A stretch of 12,148 bases of DNA from a bacterium (GTDB lineage: Bacteria; Patescibacteriota; Patescibacteriia; 2-12-FULL-60-25), in the NCBI GenBank assembly GCA_020056125.1, contig JAGVIJ010000032.1, positions 1 to 12,148 of the forward strand, given 5' to 3'. The notes below the pieces were generated by a model that made no database searches, had not been told where the DNA came from, and saw nothing but the letters and a program-made list of their open reading frames with translations. The position numbers were made by a program, and so were the translations under genes. Within the stretch, counting starts at the first letter, position 1. Every line of letters begins with the position of its first letter. Shown piece by piece: positions 1 through 5,836 of the stretch.

Positions 1-466
1 ATCTTTCTTCGGTGGTCTGGTAACCGCGTCCCGGACTAATGGTAATTTCCATTTCCAAAACCGCGGCCTTATCGGTCAAACTCGCCAGCACCAAATCCGG
101 ATTCACGATTTCCACATCGGCATTTTTTGAAAAATCGCCGCCCGTCACATCTTTTTCGCCCTTCGCCAACAAACTCAATTTAACCGGTTCAGCTGAATGC
201 AAACGCATGCGCAATAATTTTAAATTCAAAATAATTTCCAACACGTCTTCTTTGCAATAAGGGATTGTGGAAAATTCATGATCCACGCCCTTAATCTTTA
301 CCGCCGTTACCGCTGCGCCCGGCAAAGACGATAAAAGCACGCGCCGCAAAGCGTTGCCGATGGTGGTGCCATAACCTTGTTCGCACGGCTCAAACGTTAG
401 CACACCTTCGTTTGTTCGTTCGCCTTTGGTAAAGCGGATTTTAGATGGGAGAAGTAGGGACTCCAT
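1..466 (-). CDS. rpoA: RNA polymerase alpha subunit, N-terminal part (cut by window edge)
   Basis: About 155 N-terminal residues of the RNA polymerase alpha subunit, which dimerises to nucleate assembly of the core enzyme. I translated the minus strand from the ATG at 464-466; it begins MESLLLPSKIRFTKGE and contains the family signature GYGTTIGNALRRVLLSS followed by LPGAAVTAVKIKGVDHEF, the N-terminal domain that contacts beta and beta'. The frame stays open to base 1, so the rest of the N-terminal domain and the C-terminal DNA-binding domain lie outside. It is the last gene seen of the infA-rpmJ-rpsM-rpsK-rpsD-rpoA run, 29 nt after the rpsD stop. There is no Shine-Dalgarno; the leader is A/T-rich and ends in TTATG. 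Identification is firm. Confidence 0.96.
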   Translation of the reverse strand, partial: MESLLLPSKIRFTKGERTNEGVLTFEPCEQGYGTTIGNALRRVLLSSLPGAAVTAVKIKGVDHEFSTIPYCKEDVLEIILNLKLLRMRLHSAEPVKLSLLAKGEKDVTGGDFSKNADVEIVNPDLVLASLTDKAAVLEMEITISPGRGYQTTEER

Positions 467-495
467 AATTATAGAATATAAAAAGGCTAAAAATC

Positions 496-1104
496 TTAGC
501 GCGAATAAAATTCAATTATCAGCTTGGGACTGAACAGCTGTTTCAATTCCTCGCCAGCCGGCAAACTAGTAACTTTAGCCTCCAAATCTTTCAAGCTCGG
601 CGCAACCCAAGAGGGCGCTTCAACTTTGGGCGCATCAGCCAAGGTTTTCCACGAACCTTTGCCGCGCTTGATCTCGCGCACGCGGATGATTTCTCCGGGT
701 CTGACTTGATACGACGGAACATTCACGCGTTGTCCGTCCACCTCGATATGAGCATGTGATACGGCTTGGCGCGCAGCCGGCCGGCTCTTGGCCAAACCCG
801 CACGAAACACCGTGTTATCCAAACGCGTCTCAAGCAAACGTACCAAATTTTCACCTGAATCGCCTCTCATCTTCAATGCTTTTTCAAAATAATTGCGGAA
901 TTGTCTTTCAGAAACTCCGTAAATTCTTTTGGCCTTTTGCTTTTCACGCAATTGCTTGCCGTACTCGGTCTGACGAGCCGGACGAGCCGTGGCGCCGTGG
1001 ACTCCGGGCGGGAAAGGGCGGCGCTTGAGAGCGCATTTATCCCTACCGCAAAGCGACACGCCTTCGCGTCGACACATTTTACAAGTTAATTTCAGCGTTC
1101 GCAT
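496..1104 (-). CDS. rpsD: 30S ribosomal protein S4 (uS4)
   Basis: Primary 16S rRNA-binding protein of the small subunit, 202 residues, close to the usual length of about 205. The N-terminus carries four cysteines (C8, C11, C19, C24) in the arrangement CKMC...C...C, followed by KCALKRRPFPPGVHG. This is the zinc-binding form of S4, in a slightly compact version. The central S4 RNA-binding domain is visible as RLDNTVFRAGLAKSRPAARQ followed by VSHAHIEVDGQRVN. The C-terminus ends LIIEFYSR, as in most S4 proteins. The start is the only sensible ATG (MRTLKLTCKMC). It is preceded by ATATTCT with no Shine-Dalgarno and lies 9 nt after the rpsK stop. S4 is a known translational autoregulator of the alpha operon in Escherichia coli; no equivalent leader structure was identified here. 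Confidence 0.97.
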   Translation of the reverse strand: MRTLKLTCKMCRREGVSLCGRDKCALKRRPFPPGVHGATARPARQTEYGKQLREKQKAKRIYGVSERQFRNYFEKALKMRGDSGENLVRLLETRLDNTVFRAGLAKSRPAARQAVSHAHIEVDGQRVNVPSYQVRPGEIIRVREIKRGKGSWKTLADAPKVEAPSWVAPSLKDLEAKVTSLPAGEELKQLFSPKLIIEFYSR

Positions 1105-1113
1105 AGAATATTT

Positions 1114-1635
1114 TTACACGCGTCTTAAGCGAGGCGGTCGGCAGCCATTGTGCGGGATGGGCGTGATATCTTTAATGGATATAATATTGATGCCTTGCGC
1201 ATTAAAAGCGCGAATGGCGCCTTCACGGCCGGCTCCGACTCCGGATACGAATAAATTAGCTTCGCGCAAACCGTAATCTTTAACTTTATCGCAAGTGTTC
1301 TTAACTACGATGGTGGCTGCATAAGGCGTGGCTTTTTTAGGCCCCTTAAAACCCGTAGCTCCGGCGCTGGACCAAGCCAAGACATTGCCATTTAAATCCG
1401 TGATGGAGATGATGGTGTTATTGTAAGTCGCTTGGACGTAAACCTTGCCGTGCGAAATTTGCTTTTTAGCCTTGGCCTTTCTCTTACCGCGCGCCTTTAC
1501 AGCCTTACCCTCCTCGGAGGCGTCCGCGGTTTTAGCTGTCTTGCCCTCTCCAGCCACAGGCGTTTCGACCGAGGCAGGCGAATCAGCCGCGGTTGCTACG
1601 TGACTCGGCGCTGTTACTTGGTTTGCTTCGTCCAT
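1114..1635 (-). CDS. rpsK: 30S ribosomal protein S11 (uS11) with long N-terminal extension
   Basis: Small-subunit platform protein. The conserved body runs from about residue 58 to the end and shows HGKVYVQATYNNTIISITD, then GATGFKGPKKATPYAA, and ends DITPIPHNGCRPPRLRRV, all typical of S11. The protein is 173 residues long against about 130 for most bacteria. The extra 45 or so residues at the N-terminus are rich in Ala, Thr, Glu and Ser, then turn into a basic stretch (KARGKRKAKAKK) just before the conserved domain. The extension is probably translated: the ATG at 1633-1635 lies 3 nt after the rpsM stop, with a weak purine run (GAGAAG) upstream, and I see no good internal start. The Lys/Ala section would be disordered and may bind rRNA. 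The S11 identity is certain; the function of the tail is unknown. Confidence 0.96.
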   Translation of the reverse strand: MDEANQVTAPSHVATAADSPASVETPVAGEGKTAKTADASEEGKAVKARGKRKAKAKKQISHGKVYVQATYNNTIISITDLNGNVLAWSSAGATGFKGPKKATPYAATIVVKNTCDKVKDYGLREANLFVSGVGAGREGAIRAFNAQGINIISIKDITPIPHNGCRPPRLRRV

Positions 1636-1638
1636 AGA

Positions 1639-2025
1639 TTATGTCTTCTCTAGTTTGCGCTTGCCTGAACCCATAGTGCGGCGCACATTGCCGCGCACAG
1701 TGCGCGAATTAGTCTTGGTGCGCTGACCGCGCGCCGGCAAATTTTTGATGTGCCGCGTGCCGCGATAGGATCCAACTTCTTTAAGCCGCTTGATATTGCT
1801 TAAAACGTCGCGCTTCAATTCGCCTTCCACGCGATACTTTTTCTCCACGATCTCGCGCAGTCGATTGGTTTGTTCGTCATTCAAATCTTGCACGCGCAAC
1901 TGCCCCGGGATTCCAGCCTCCAATATAATCTTTTGAGCTGTAGAGCGCCCGATACCAAAAATATAAGTCAGCGCTATTTCCGCGCGTTTTTTTGATAGCA
2001 ATGTTACTCCTGCGATGCGTGCCAT
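1639..2025 (-). CDS. rpsM: 30S ribosomal protein S13 (uS13)
   Basis: Head protein of the small subunit that contacts the P-site tRNA and the subunit bridge with the 50S. It is 128 residues long, about normal. It begins MARIAGVTLLSKKRAEIALTY, carries the helix-two-turn-helix segment IFGIGRSTAQKIILEAGI, and has the conserved block SYRGTRHIKNLPARGQRTKTNSRT split around GQRTKTN. The C-terminus is lysine-rich (GSGKRKLEKT). The gene sits between rpmJ and rpsK in the standard alpha-operon order. The start ATG is preceded by CTAAAC with no Shine-Dalgarno. The stop TAA lies 3 nt before the rpsK start, so the two are probably translationally coupled. Confidence 0.97.
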   Translation of the reverse strand: MARIAGVTLLSKKRAEIALTYIFGIGRSTAQKIILEAGIPGQLRVQDLNDEQTNRLREIVEKKYRVEGELKRDVLSNIKRLKEVGSYRGTRHIKNLPARGQRTKTNSRTVRGNVRRTMGSGKRKLEKT

Positions 2026-2070
2026 AGTTTAGTCAGTGCCCAAGGCCAATTTAGAAATTAAAAAATTTTC

Positions 2071-2187
2071 TTATCCTTGTCTTTGCTTGTGTTTGGGATT
2101 TTTTTTGCAAATAACGACCACGCGGCCTTTGCGCCGCAGAGTTTGACAATCGCGGCAGATTGGTTTTACCGAAGATCTAACTTTCAT
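2071..2187 (-). CDS. rpmJ: 50S ribosomal protein L36 (bL36), 38 aa
   Basis: Very short gene found by translating the minus strand from the ATG at 2185-2187 to TAA at 2071-2073. The product begins MKVRSSVKPICRDCQTLRRK and ends with RVVVICKKNPKHKQRQG. It matches L36, the smallest large-subunit protein, at its usual 37-38 residues. The zinc ligands C11, C14, C27 and H33 are all present, so this is the zinc-binding (C+) form. Its place between infA and rpsM is the classical one. No Shine-Dalgarno is visible; the leader is AAACATT directly before ATG. Identification is very secure despite the size. Confidence 0.95.
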   Translation of the reverse strand: MKVRSSVKPICRDCQTLRRKGRVVVICKKNPKHKQRQG

Positions 2188-2216
2188 AATGTTTAGGCAA
2201 ATACGACATCAACGAA

Positions 2217-2242
2217 CCCCTCTCTTTTTCGTGTGAAAGGGG
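2217..2242 (-). other. Hairpin in the infA-rpmJ spacer
   Basis: The 68-nt gap between infA and rpmJ holds an inverted repeat. On the transcribed (minus) strand CCCCTTTC pairs with GAGAGGGG (one G-U pair) around a 10-nt A-rich loop. It starts about 13 nt after the infA stop. It is not followed by a T-tract, so it does not look like an intrinsic terminator. An RNA-processing, stability or translational role is possible. The pairing is seen in the sequence; any role is a guess. Confidence 0.4.
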
Positions 2243-2255
2243 CCGCTTGAGTGGG

Positions 2256-2489
2256 CTATAATCTAAAGGTTATTCGTCCTTTTGTCAAATCGTAGGGCGA
2301 GACCACCACCTGCACCCCATCGCCCGGGGTCAATCTAATATGATTCATCCTCATTTTTCCCGATAAATGAGCCAAAATCGTGTGCCCATTGTCGAGTTTG
2401 ACCTTAAATGTACCGCTGGGCAGACATTCTTCCACCACTCCCCTAAATTCAATCGTGTCTTTATGCGAATCTGCCCGTTTGTTTATCAT
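2256..2489 (-). CDS. infA: Translation initiation factor IF-1
   Basis: Single OB-fold protein that binds the ribosomal A site during initiation together with IF-2 and IF-3. It is 77 residues long against the usual 72; the extra length is a short N-terminal leader (MINKRADSHK). The family body is clear: IEFRGVVEECLPSGTFKVKL, then NGHTILAHLSGKMRMNHIRL and TPGDGVQVVVSPYDLTKGRI, ending in TFRL. It is the first gene of the ribosomal run that ends in rpoA and has its own strong promoter at 2557-2585. The start ATG is preceded by GTATAAAC; the nearest GGAG lies about 14 nt upstream, too far for a standard Shine-Dalgarno. In many bacteria secY, adk and map precede infA; here alaS does. Confidence 0.97.
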   Translation of the reverse strand: MINKRADSHKDTIEFRGVVEECLPSGTFKVKLDNGHTILAHLSGKMRMNHIRLTPGDGVQVVVSPYDLTKGRITFRL

Positions 2490-2556
2490 AGTTTATACTC
2501 TAGCTCCAAAAATTAGTTTTTAAAGTCAAAAAATTATCCACACCCTATATGGCGCA

Positions 2557-2585
2557 ATTATAGCTAAGCTAAGCCGAGGAGTCAA
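2557..2585 (-). promoter_or_regulatory. Sigma70-type promoter of the infA-rpoA operon
   Basis: Reading the minus strand, TTGACT (2585-2580) is followed by a 17-nt spacer and a perfect TATAAT (2562-2557). It lies between the alaS stop (2608) and the infA start (2489), which gives a predicted start of transcription near 2550 and a leader of about 60 nt. This is the best promoter match found in the window and fits the high expression expected of a ribosomal operon. Only the consensus match is seen. Confidence 0.8.
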
Positions 2586-2607
2586 ATAAAAAGACTAAAC
2601 CTCAACC

Positions 2608-4458
2608 TTATCCAATCGTAGCTTTGATCCGACGCACGCCCGCAACCACGGCTTCTTCTTTGATAATCTTAAATTTTTTAAGTTCGCTTGTATGGCCAGC
2701 ATGCGGCCCGCCGCAAATTTCAATGGAAAAATAATCCGGCTTGGCGCCCACAAAATATACTTTAACTTTTTCTCCGTACTTCTCTTCAAACAATCCGATG
2801 GCTCCGGATTTTTTTGCAGCCGCGACAGTCATCTCTTCGCATTGCACCGGTAAATTTTTTGTAATGGCATCGTTCACCAAGCCTTCAACTTCTTTGATTT
2901 GCTCCGCGGTCATCTTTTTTGAATAAGTAAAATCAAAACGCAGGCGCTCGGTTGTAATGTTTGATCCTTTTTGCGCCACATCAGAGCCCAAAACTTTTCG
3001 CAGCGCCGCATGTAAAAGATGCGTCGCCGTATGCAAACATGTGGTTTCCACCGAATGATCCGCCAGCCCGCCCTTGAACAATCCCTCGGTGGCTGTGCGC
3101 GATAACTCCTGATGCTGTTCAAATTCCCGCTTAAACTCCTCCACATCCAAATTGCCGCCGCGCTCGCCCACCAATTCCTGCGTCAGTTCTAAAGGAAATC
3201 CATAAGTCGAAAACAGGATAAACGCCTCTTTGCCGCTGATTACGCGATCCTTCATCATCTTTTCAAATTCTTTTAAACCTTGCTCCAAAGTTTTGCCGAA
3301 CTTTTCCTCTTCTTTTTTCAACTCGCTGACGATGCGCTCGCGATTTGTTTCGAGCTCTTTATAATGAGAACCAAACTCGTCGATAACCACTGTGCCCAAT
3401 TGATCGGTAAAAGTTTTTTTGATGCCCAAGCGCCGACCCTCGCGAATAGCGCGGCGTATCAAGCGGCGCACGATATATCCCTGGCCGAGATTGGACGGCG
3501 TCACTCCATGTTCATCGCCGATAATGAAAACCGCGGTGCGCAAATGATCCGCGACAATCCTAAACGAACGATCATGCGCCTCATCTCGTCCATACTTTAT
3601 TCCGGAGAGATCAGCCAGCGCGCCAAAAATTCCGGAAAAAATTTCGGTTTCAAAAACATTATCTTTGCCCTGTAAAATAGCGGCTGTGCGCTCCAACCCC
3701 ATGCCCGTGTCAACATTTTTTTGTTTCAGCGCCGCAAATGAGCCGTCCGCGCGCTTTTCGTATTCCATAAAAACATCGTTCCAAATTTCCACAAAGCGGC
3801 CGCAGTCGCAATTGGGATGGCAAGCTTTTCCGTAAGCCGGATCGTGCGGACGACCCGTATCATAAAACATCTCGGTATCCGAACCGCACGGCCCGGTGGC
3901 GCCAGCCGGACCCCACCAATTTTTTTCTTTAGGATAAAGATAAATGCGCGGCCCTTTGACTCCGGTTGCCGGTTCGTCCTTACCGGTCTGACTGACCTTG
4001 GCCACCATGCCCCGCATGGCGAATTGCGTCTGCCAAATACCGATGGATTCTTCGTCGCGCGGCGCGGTTTTGTCGCCCGTAAACACCGTCACAAAAATTT
4101 TCTCCGCATCCAGGCCCAACCATTTTTTATCCGTCAAAAATTCAAACGACCAAGCGATGGCTTCTTTTTTAAAATAATCGCCCAGCGACCAATTGCCCAA
4201 CATCTCAAAAAACGTCAAATGACGATTATCCCCCACTTCATCAATATCGCCGGTGCGCACGCATTTTTGCACGCTGGCCAAACGTTTGCCCATGGGATGC
4301 GTTTGCCCGATGAGATAAGGCACGAGCGGATGCATACCCGCAGTCGTAAAAAGCACCGTGGGATCCTCTTGGGGAATCAACGACGCGGATGGAATAACGG
4401 CGTGCCCGCGCTCGCTGAAAAACTCAAGAAATTTTCGTCGTAACTCTTTTACCAGCAT
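2608..4458 (-). CDS. alaS: Alanyl-tRNA synthetase, short form lacking the C-terminal domain
   Basis: Charges tRNA-Ala with alanine. The class II catalytic core is at the N-terminus: FLEFFSERGHAVIPSASL, PTVLFTTAGMHPLVPYL, TFFEMLGNWSLGDYFKKEA, then CHPNCDCGRFVEIWNDVFM and DTGMGLERTAAILQG. The editing domain follows, with its zinc ligands HTATH (H476, H480) and C582/H586. The second motif reads CGGPHAGHTSE where most bacteria have CGGTH. The protein ends at 616 residues, directly after the editing-domain signature AGVRRIKA. The C-Ala/DHHA1 region that brings most bacterial AlaRS to about 870 residues is absent, and the stop is clean rather than frameshifted. Short AlaRS of this kind fits reduced CPR genomes. 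It starts 27 nt after the GAF-like gene and may be cotranscribed with it. No Shine-Dalgarno is seen; the start context is TATATATG. Confidence 0.96.
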   Translation of the reverse strand: MLVKELRRKFLEFFSERGHAVIPSASLIPQEDPTVLFTTAGMHPLVPYLIGQTHPMGKRLASVQKCVRTGDIDEVGDNRHLTFFEMLGNWSLGDYFKKEAIAWSFEFLTDKKWLGLDAEKIFVTVFTGDKTAPRDEESIGIWQTQFAMRGMVAKVSQTGKDEPATGVKGPRIYLYPKEKNWWGPAGATGPCGSDTEMFYDTGRPHDPAYGKACHPNCDCGRFVEIWNDVFMEYEKRADGSFAALKQKNVDTGMGLERTAAILQGKDNVFETEIFSGIFGALADLSGIKYGRDEAHDRSFRIVADHLRTAVFIIGDEHGVTPSNLGQGYIVRRLIRRAIREGRRLGIKKTFTDQLGTVVIDEFGSHYKELETNRERIVSELKKEEEKFGKTLEQGLKEFEKMMKDRVISGKEAFILFSTYGFPLELTQELVGERGGNLDVEEFKREFEQHQELSRTATEGLFKGGLADHSVETTCLHTATHLLHAALRKVLGSDVAQKGSNITTERLRFDFTYSKKMTAEQIKEVEGLVNDAITKNLPVQCEEMTVAAAKKSGAIGLFEEKYGEKVKVYFVGAKPDYFSIEICGGPHAGHTSELKKFKIIKEEAVVAGVRRIKATIG

Positions 4459-4485
4459 ATATAATTTAAATTCTATCTTCCATTA

Positions 4486-5295
4486 TTATGCCACATCTCC
4501 AATCACCTGTTTCTCCGCCTGCTTAACCAACTCCAACGGCTCAAGCAACACCTTTTCCTGACCGGTCAGCGTGTGCTTGAGGAATTCAGCTTGATTCACA
4601 AAAACTTTCAAGAGCGACGTATCAATGTCCACGCCCTCTAACCCCGGAGCGATAAACAGATAAGCTTTAACGCCTTTATGTTTATAATCAGACGGCACAA
4701 TGATAATTTCGCGGCCGTCGTCATCGCGGAAGCAAGCATGCACTAAACCGGCTTCGTGAATTCGGCGCAATTCCTTGTTCGGCACCTTAAACACAAAGGC
4801 CTTGTCCAGCGAATGCAGAACTTCGTGTTTGGTTTGCAAACGTTCCAGATCCACATAGCGAATCAGTGCGGCATGCGCCCCGGCGCTTTCAGCCGCGCTT
4901 TGCAACAAAGTATTCAGCAGATCTTTGTGCGACTGATCGCCATCTAACATCTTGAGCGAGGTTTGGTTGGCCAATCGTTTAAGCACCTCCATCTGACGGT
5001 TAATATTGCCGATGTATCGGTAAGAATCCACCAGCTCGTGGCGTGCGCGATCGTATTCGCTCTTGGCGTCTTCGTGCTCTTTTTCAGTCTTCTCCATGAT
5101 GCGCTGATAAATTGAAAAAGTCGCCAAACCCACCAAGCCAAAGAGAAAAATAAAACATTCCTCCACGTGGCGCTCCGGAATACCAAAAAAATTCTTGGTA
5201 ATAAGCGAGGGAGATAGCACCGCCAGCACAAAAAGCGCCAAGTAAACCAGCGAAATCCATTCCAGCCTGACTGGCAACAGCCCTTTATCTTTCAT
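4486..5295 (-). CDS. Membrane-anchored coiled-coil/GAF-like protein
   Basis: Protein of 269 residues that I do not recognise by name. Two hydrophobic segments at about 13-30 and 46-64 should anchor it as a hairpin in the membrane. They are followed by a charged, heptad-like helix (about 65-110, rich in Glu, Lys, Arg) and then an alpha/beta domain at about 115-245. In this domain LKMLDGDQSHKDLLNTLLQS, AALIRYVDLERLQ, then REIIIVPSDYKHKGVKAYLF and LKVFVNQAEFLKHTL follow the helix-strand pattern of a GAF domain. No kinase, cyclase or phosphodiesterase motif follows, so it is a sensor or scaffold without output. It lies divergently from the SET-domain gene and upstream of alaS. The GAF assignment rests on pattern alone; membrane attachment is more secure. 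Confidence 0.75.
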   Translation of the reverse strand: MKDKGLLPVRLEWISLVYLALFVLAVLSPSLITKNFFGIPERHVEECFIFLFGLVGLATFSIYQRIMEKTEKEHEDAKSEYDRARHELVDSYRYIGNINRQMEVLKRLANQTSLKMLDGDQSHKDLLNTLLQSAAESAGAHAALIRYVDLERLQTKHEVLHSLDKAFVFKVPNKELRRIHEAGLVHACFRDDDGREIIIVPSDYKHKGVKAYLFIAPGLEGVDIDTSLLKVFVNQAEFLKHTLTGQEKVLLEPLELVKQAEKQVIGDVA

Positions 5296-5302
5296 GGCCG
5301 GA

Positions 5303-5332
5303 ATAGTACCCTATGAGCGGCTAAGCGGACAA
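5303..5332 (-). promoter_or_regulatory. Possible promoter of the GAF-like gene, giving a nearly leaderless mRNA
   Basis: On the minus strand TTGTCC (5332-5327), an 18-nt spacer and TACTAT (5308-5303) precede the ATG at 5295-5293. The ATG lies only 8 nt below the -10 box, which would put transcription start on or next to it. The -10 matches 4 of 6 positions, so this is a weak call. Confidence 0.3.
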
Positions 5333-5357
5333 GGGATCATCCCGGCCGCGATCCGCA

Positions 5358-5386
5358 TTGACGCGTTAAACAAAAATTTATTTCAT
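5358..5386 (+). promoter_or_regulatory. Possible promoter of the SET-domain gene
   Basis: TTGACG (5358-5363), 17 nt and TTTCAT (5381-5386) lie in the intergenic stretch between the divergent GAF-like and SET genes. The predicted transcription start near 5393 leaves a leader of under 10 nt before the ATG at 5402. The -35 is good and the -10 poor (4 of 6). Confidence 0.28.
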
Positions 5387-5401
5387 AAAAACTTAAATCC
5401 T

Positions 5402-5812
5402 ATGGAAATCTTTCCCCCCAAGAAAATCAAAATTGCGGAAATTAAAGCTGAGAGCCGCGGCGTTGTCGCGACCAAAAAAATCTTGAAAAATGAAATCATC
5501 GAGATTTTCCCCTTGGTTATTTTGCGCCGCAAGGACAACCGGTTCATCAAAAATAAAAAGACCTCCGATACCTTGTACTATTATTATCTCCAACAACCGG
5601 AATTTAGACGGGACAGCGTCATGCTGGGCTACGCCTCCTTGTACAATCACAGCTCGGATCCAAACGCGGAGCTGGACTATCCCGGTACTCCCAAAAAAAA
5701 TCACGCATTTTTTAGAGCCATCAAAAATATAAAAGCCGGAGAAGAAATCACCTGGGATTATTGTTTTGATAACGACGTGGTTGAATTCCTGCCCGCCAAA
5801 CAAAAAAAGTAA
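5402..5812 (+). CDS. SET-domain protein (putative lysine methyltransferase)
   Basis: Small stand-alone SET domain of 136 residues. SET proteins use S-adenosylmethionine to methylate lysines. The order of motifs fits: an N-terminal strand segment with EIKAESRGVVATKKILKNEI, a middle helix region, then YASLYNHSSDPNAELDY with the N82-H83-S84 cofactor/substrate motif, and GEEITWDYCFDND near the C-terminus with the conserved Tyr (Y120). No post-SET cysteine cluster is present, as usual for bacterial forms. The frame is open from 5294, but that ATG overlaps the start codon of the divergent gene and the added residues are not SET-like, so I chose ATG 5402 (context CCTATGG, no Shine-Dalgarno). The target is unknown; a ribosomal or DNA-binding protein is one possibility. 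It lies 24 nt before the PAS gene. Confidence 0.82.
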   Translation: MEIFPPKKIKIAEIKAESRGVVATKKILKNEIIEIFPLVILRRKDNRFIKNKKTSDTLYYYYLQQPEFRRDSVMLGYASLYNHSSDPNAELDYPGTPKKNHAFFRAIKNIKAGEEITWDYCFDNDVVEFLPAKQKK

Positions 5813-5817
5813 ATTTG

Positions 5818-5826
5818 TGCTATTCT
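5818..5826 (+). promoter_or_regulatory. Possible extended -10 promoter before the PAS gene
   Basis: TGC followed by TATTCT (5821-5826) matches an extended -10 box (TGn plus 4-5 of 6 positions) just after the SET gene stop. It ends 10 nt before the PAS ATG at 5837, so a transcript starting there would have almost no leader. No -35 is seen. Cotranscription with the SET gene is equally possible. Confidence 0.25.
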
Positions 5827-5836
5827 ATGGCATGAT

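Noticed and set aside
467..495. Promoter for rpoA (TATAAT-like box)
   Set aside because: The box directly abuts the ATG, leaving no room for a transcription start; it is part of an A/T-rich leader inside the operon.
3817..4443. 208-codon plus-strand frame antisense to alaS
   Set aside because: Rich in Arg, Phe and His as expected of a mirror of real codons; alaS motifs lie on the opposite strand.
5294..5401. N-terminal extension of the SET protein from ATG 5294
   Set aside because: Would overlap the start codon of the divergent gene, contains both promoter candidates, and the 36 residues have no SET similarity.
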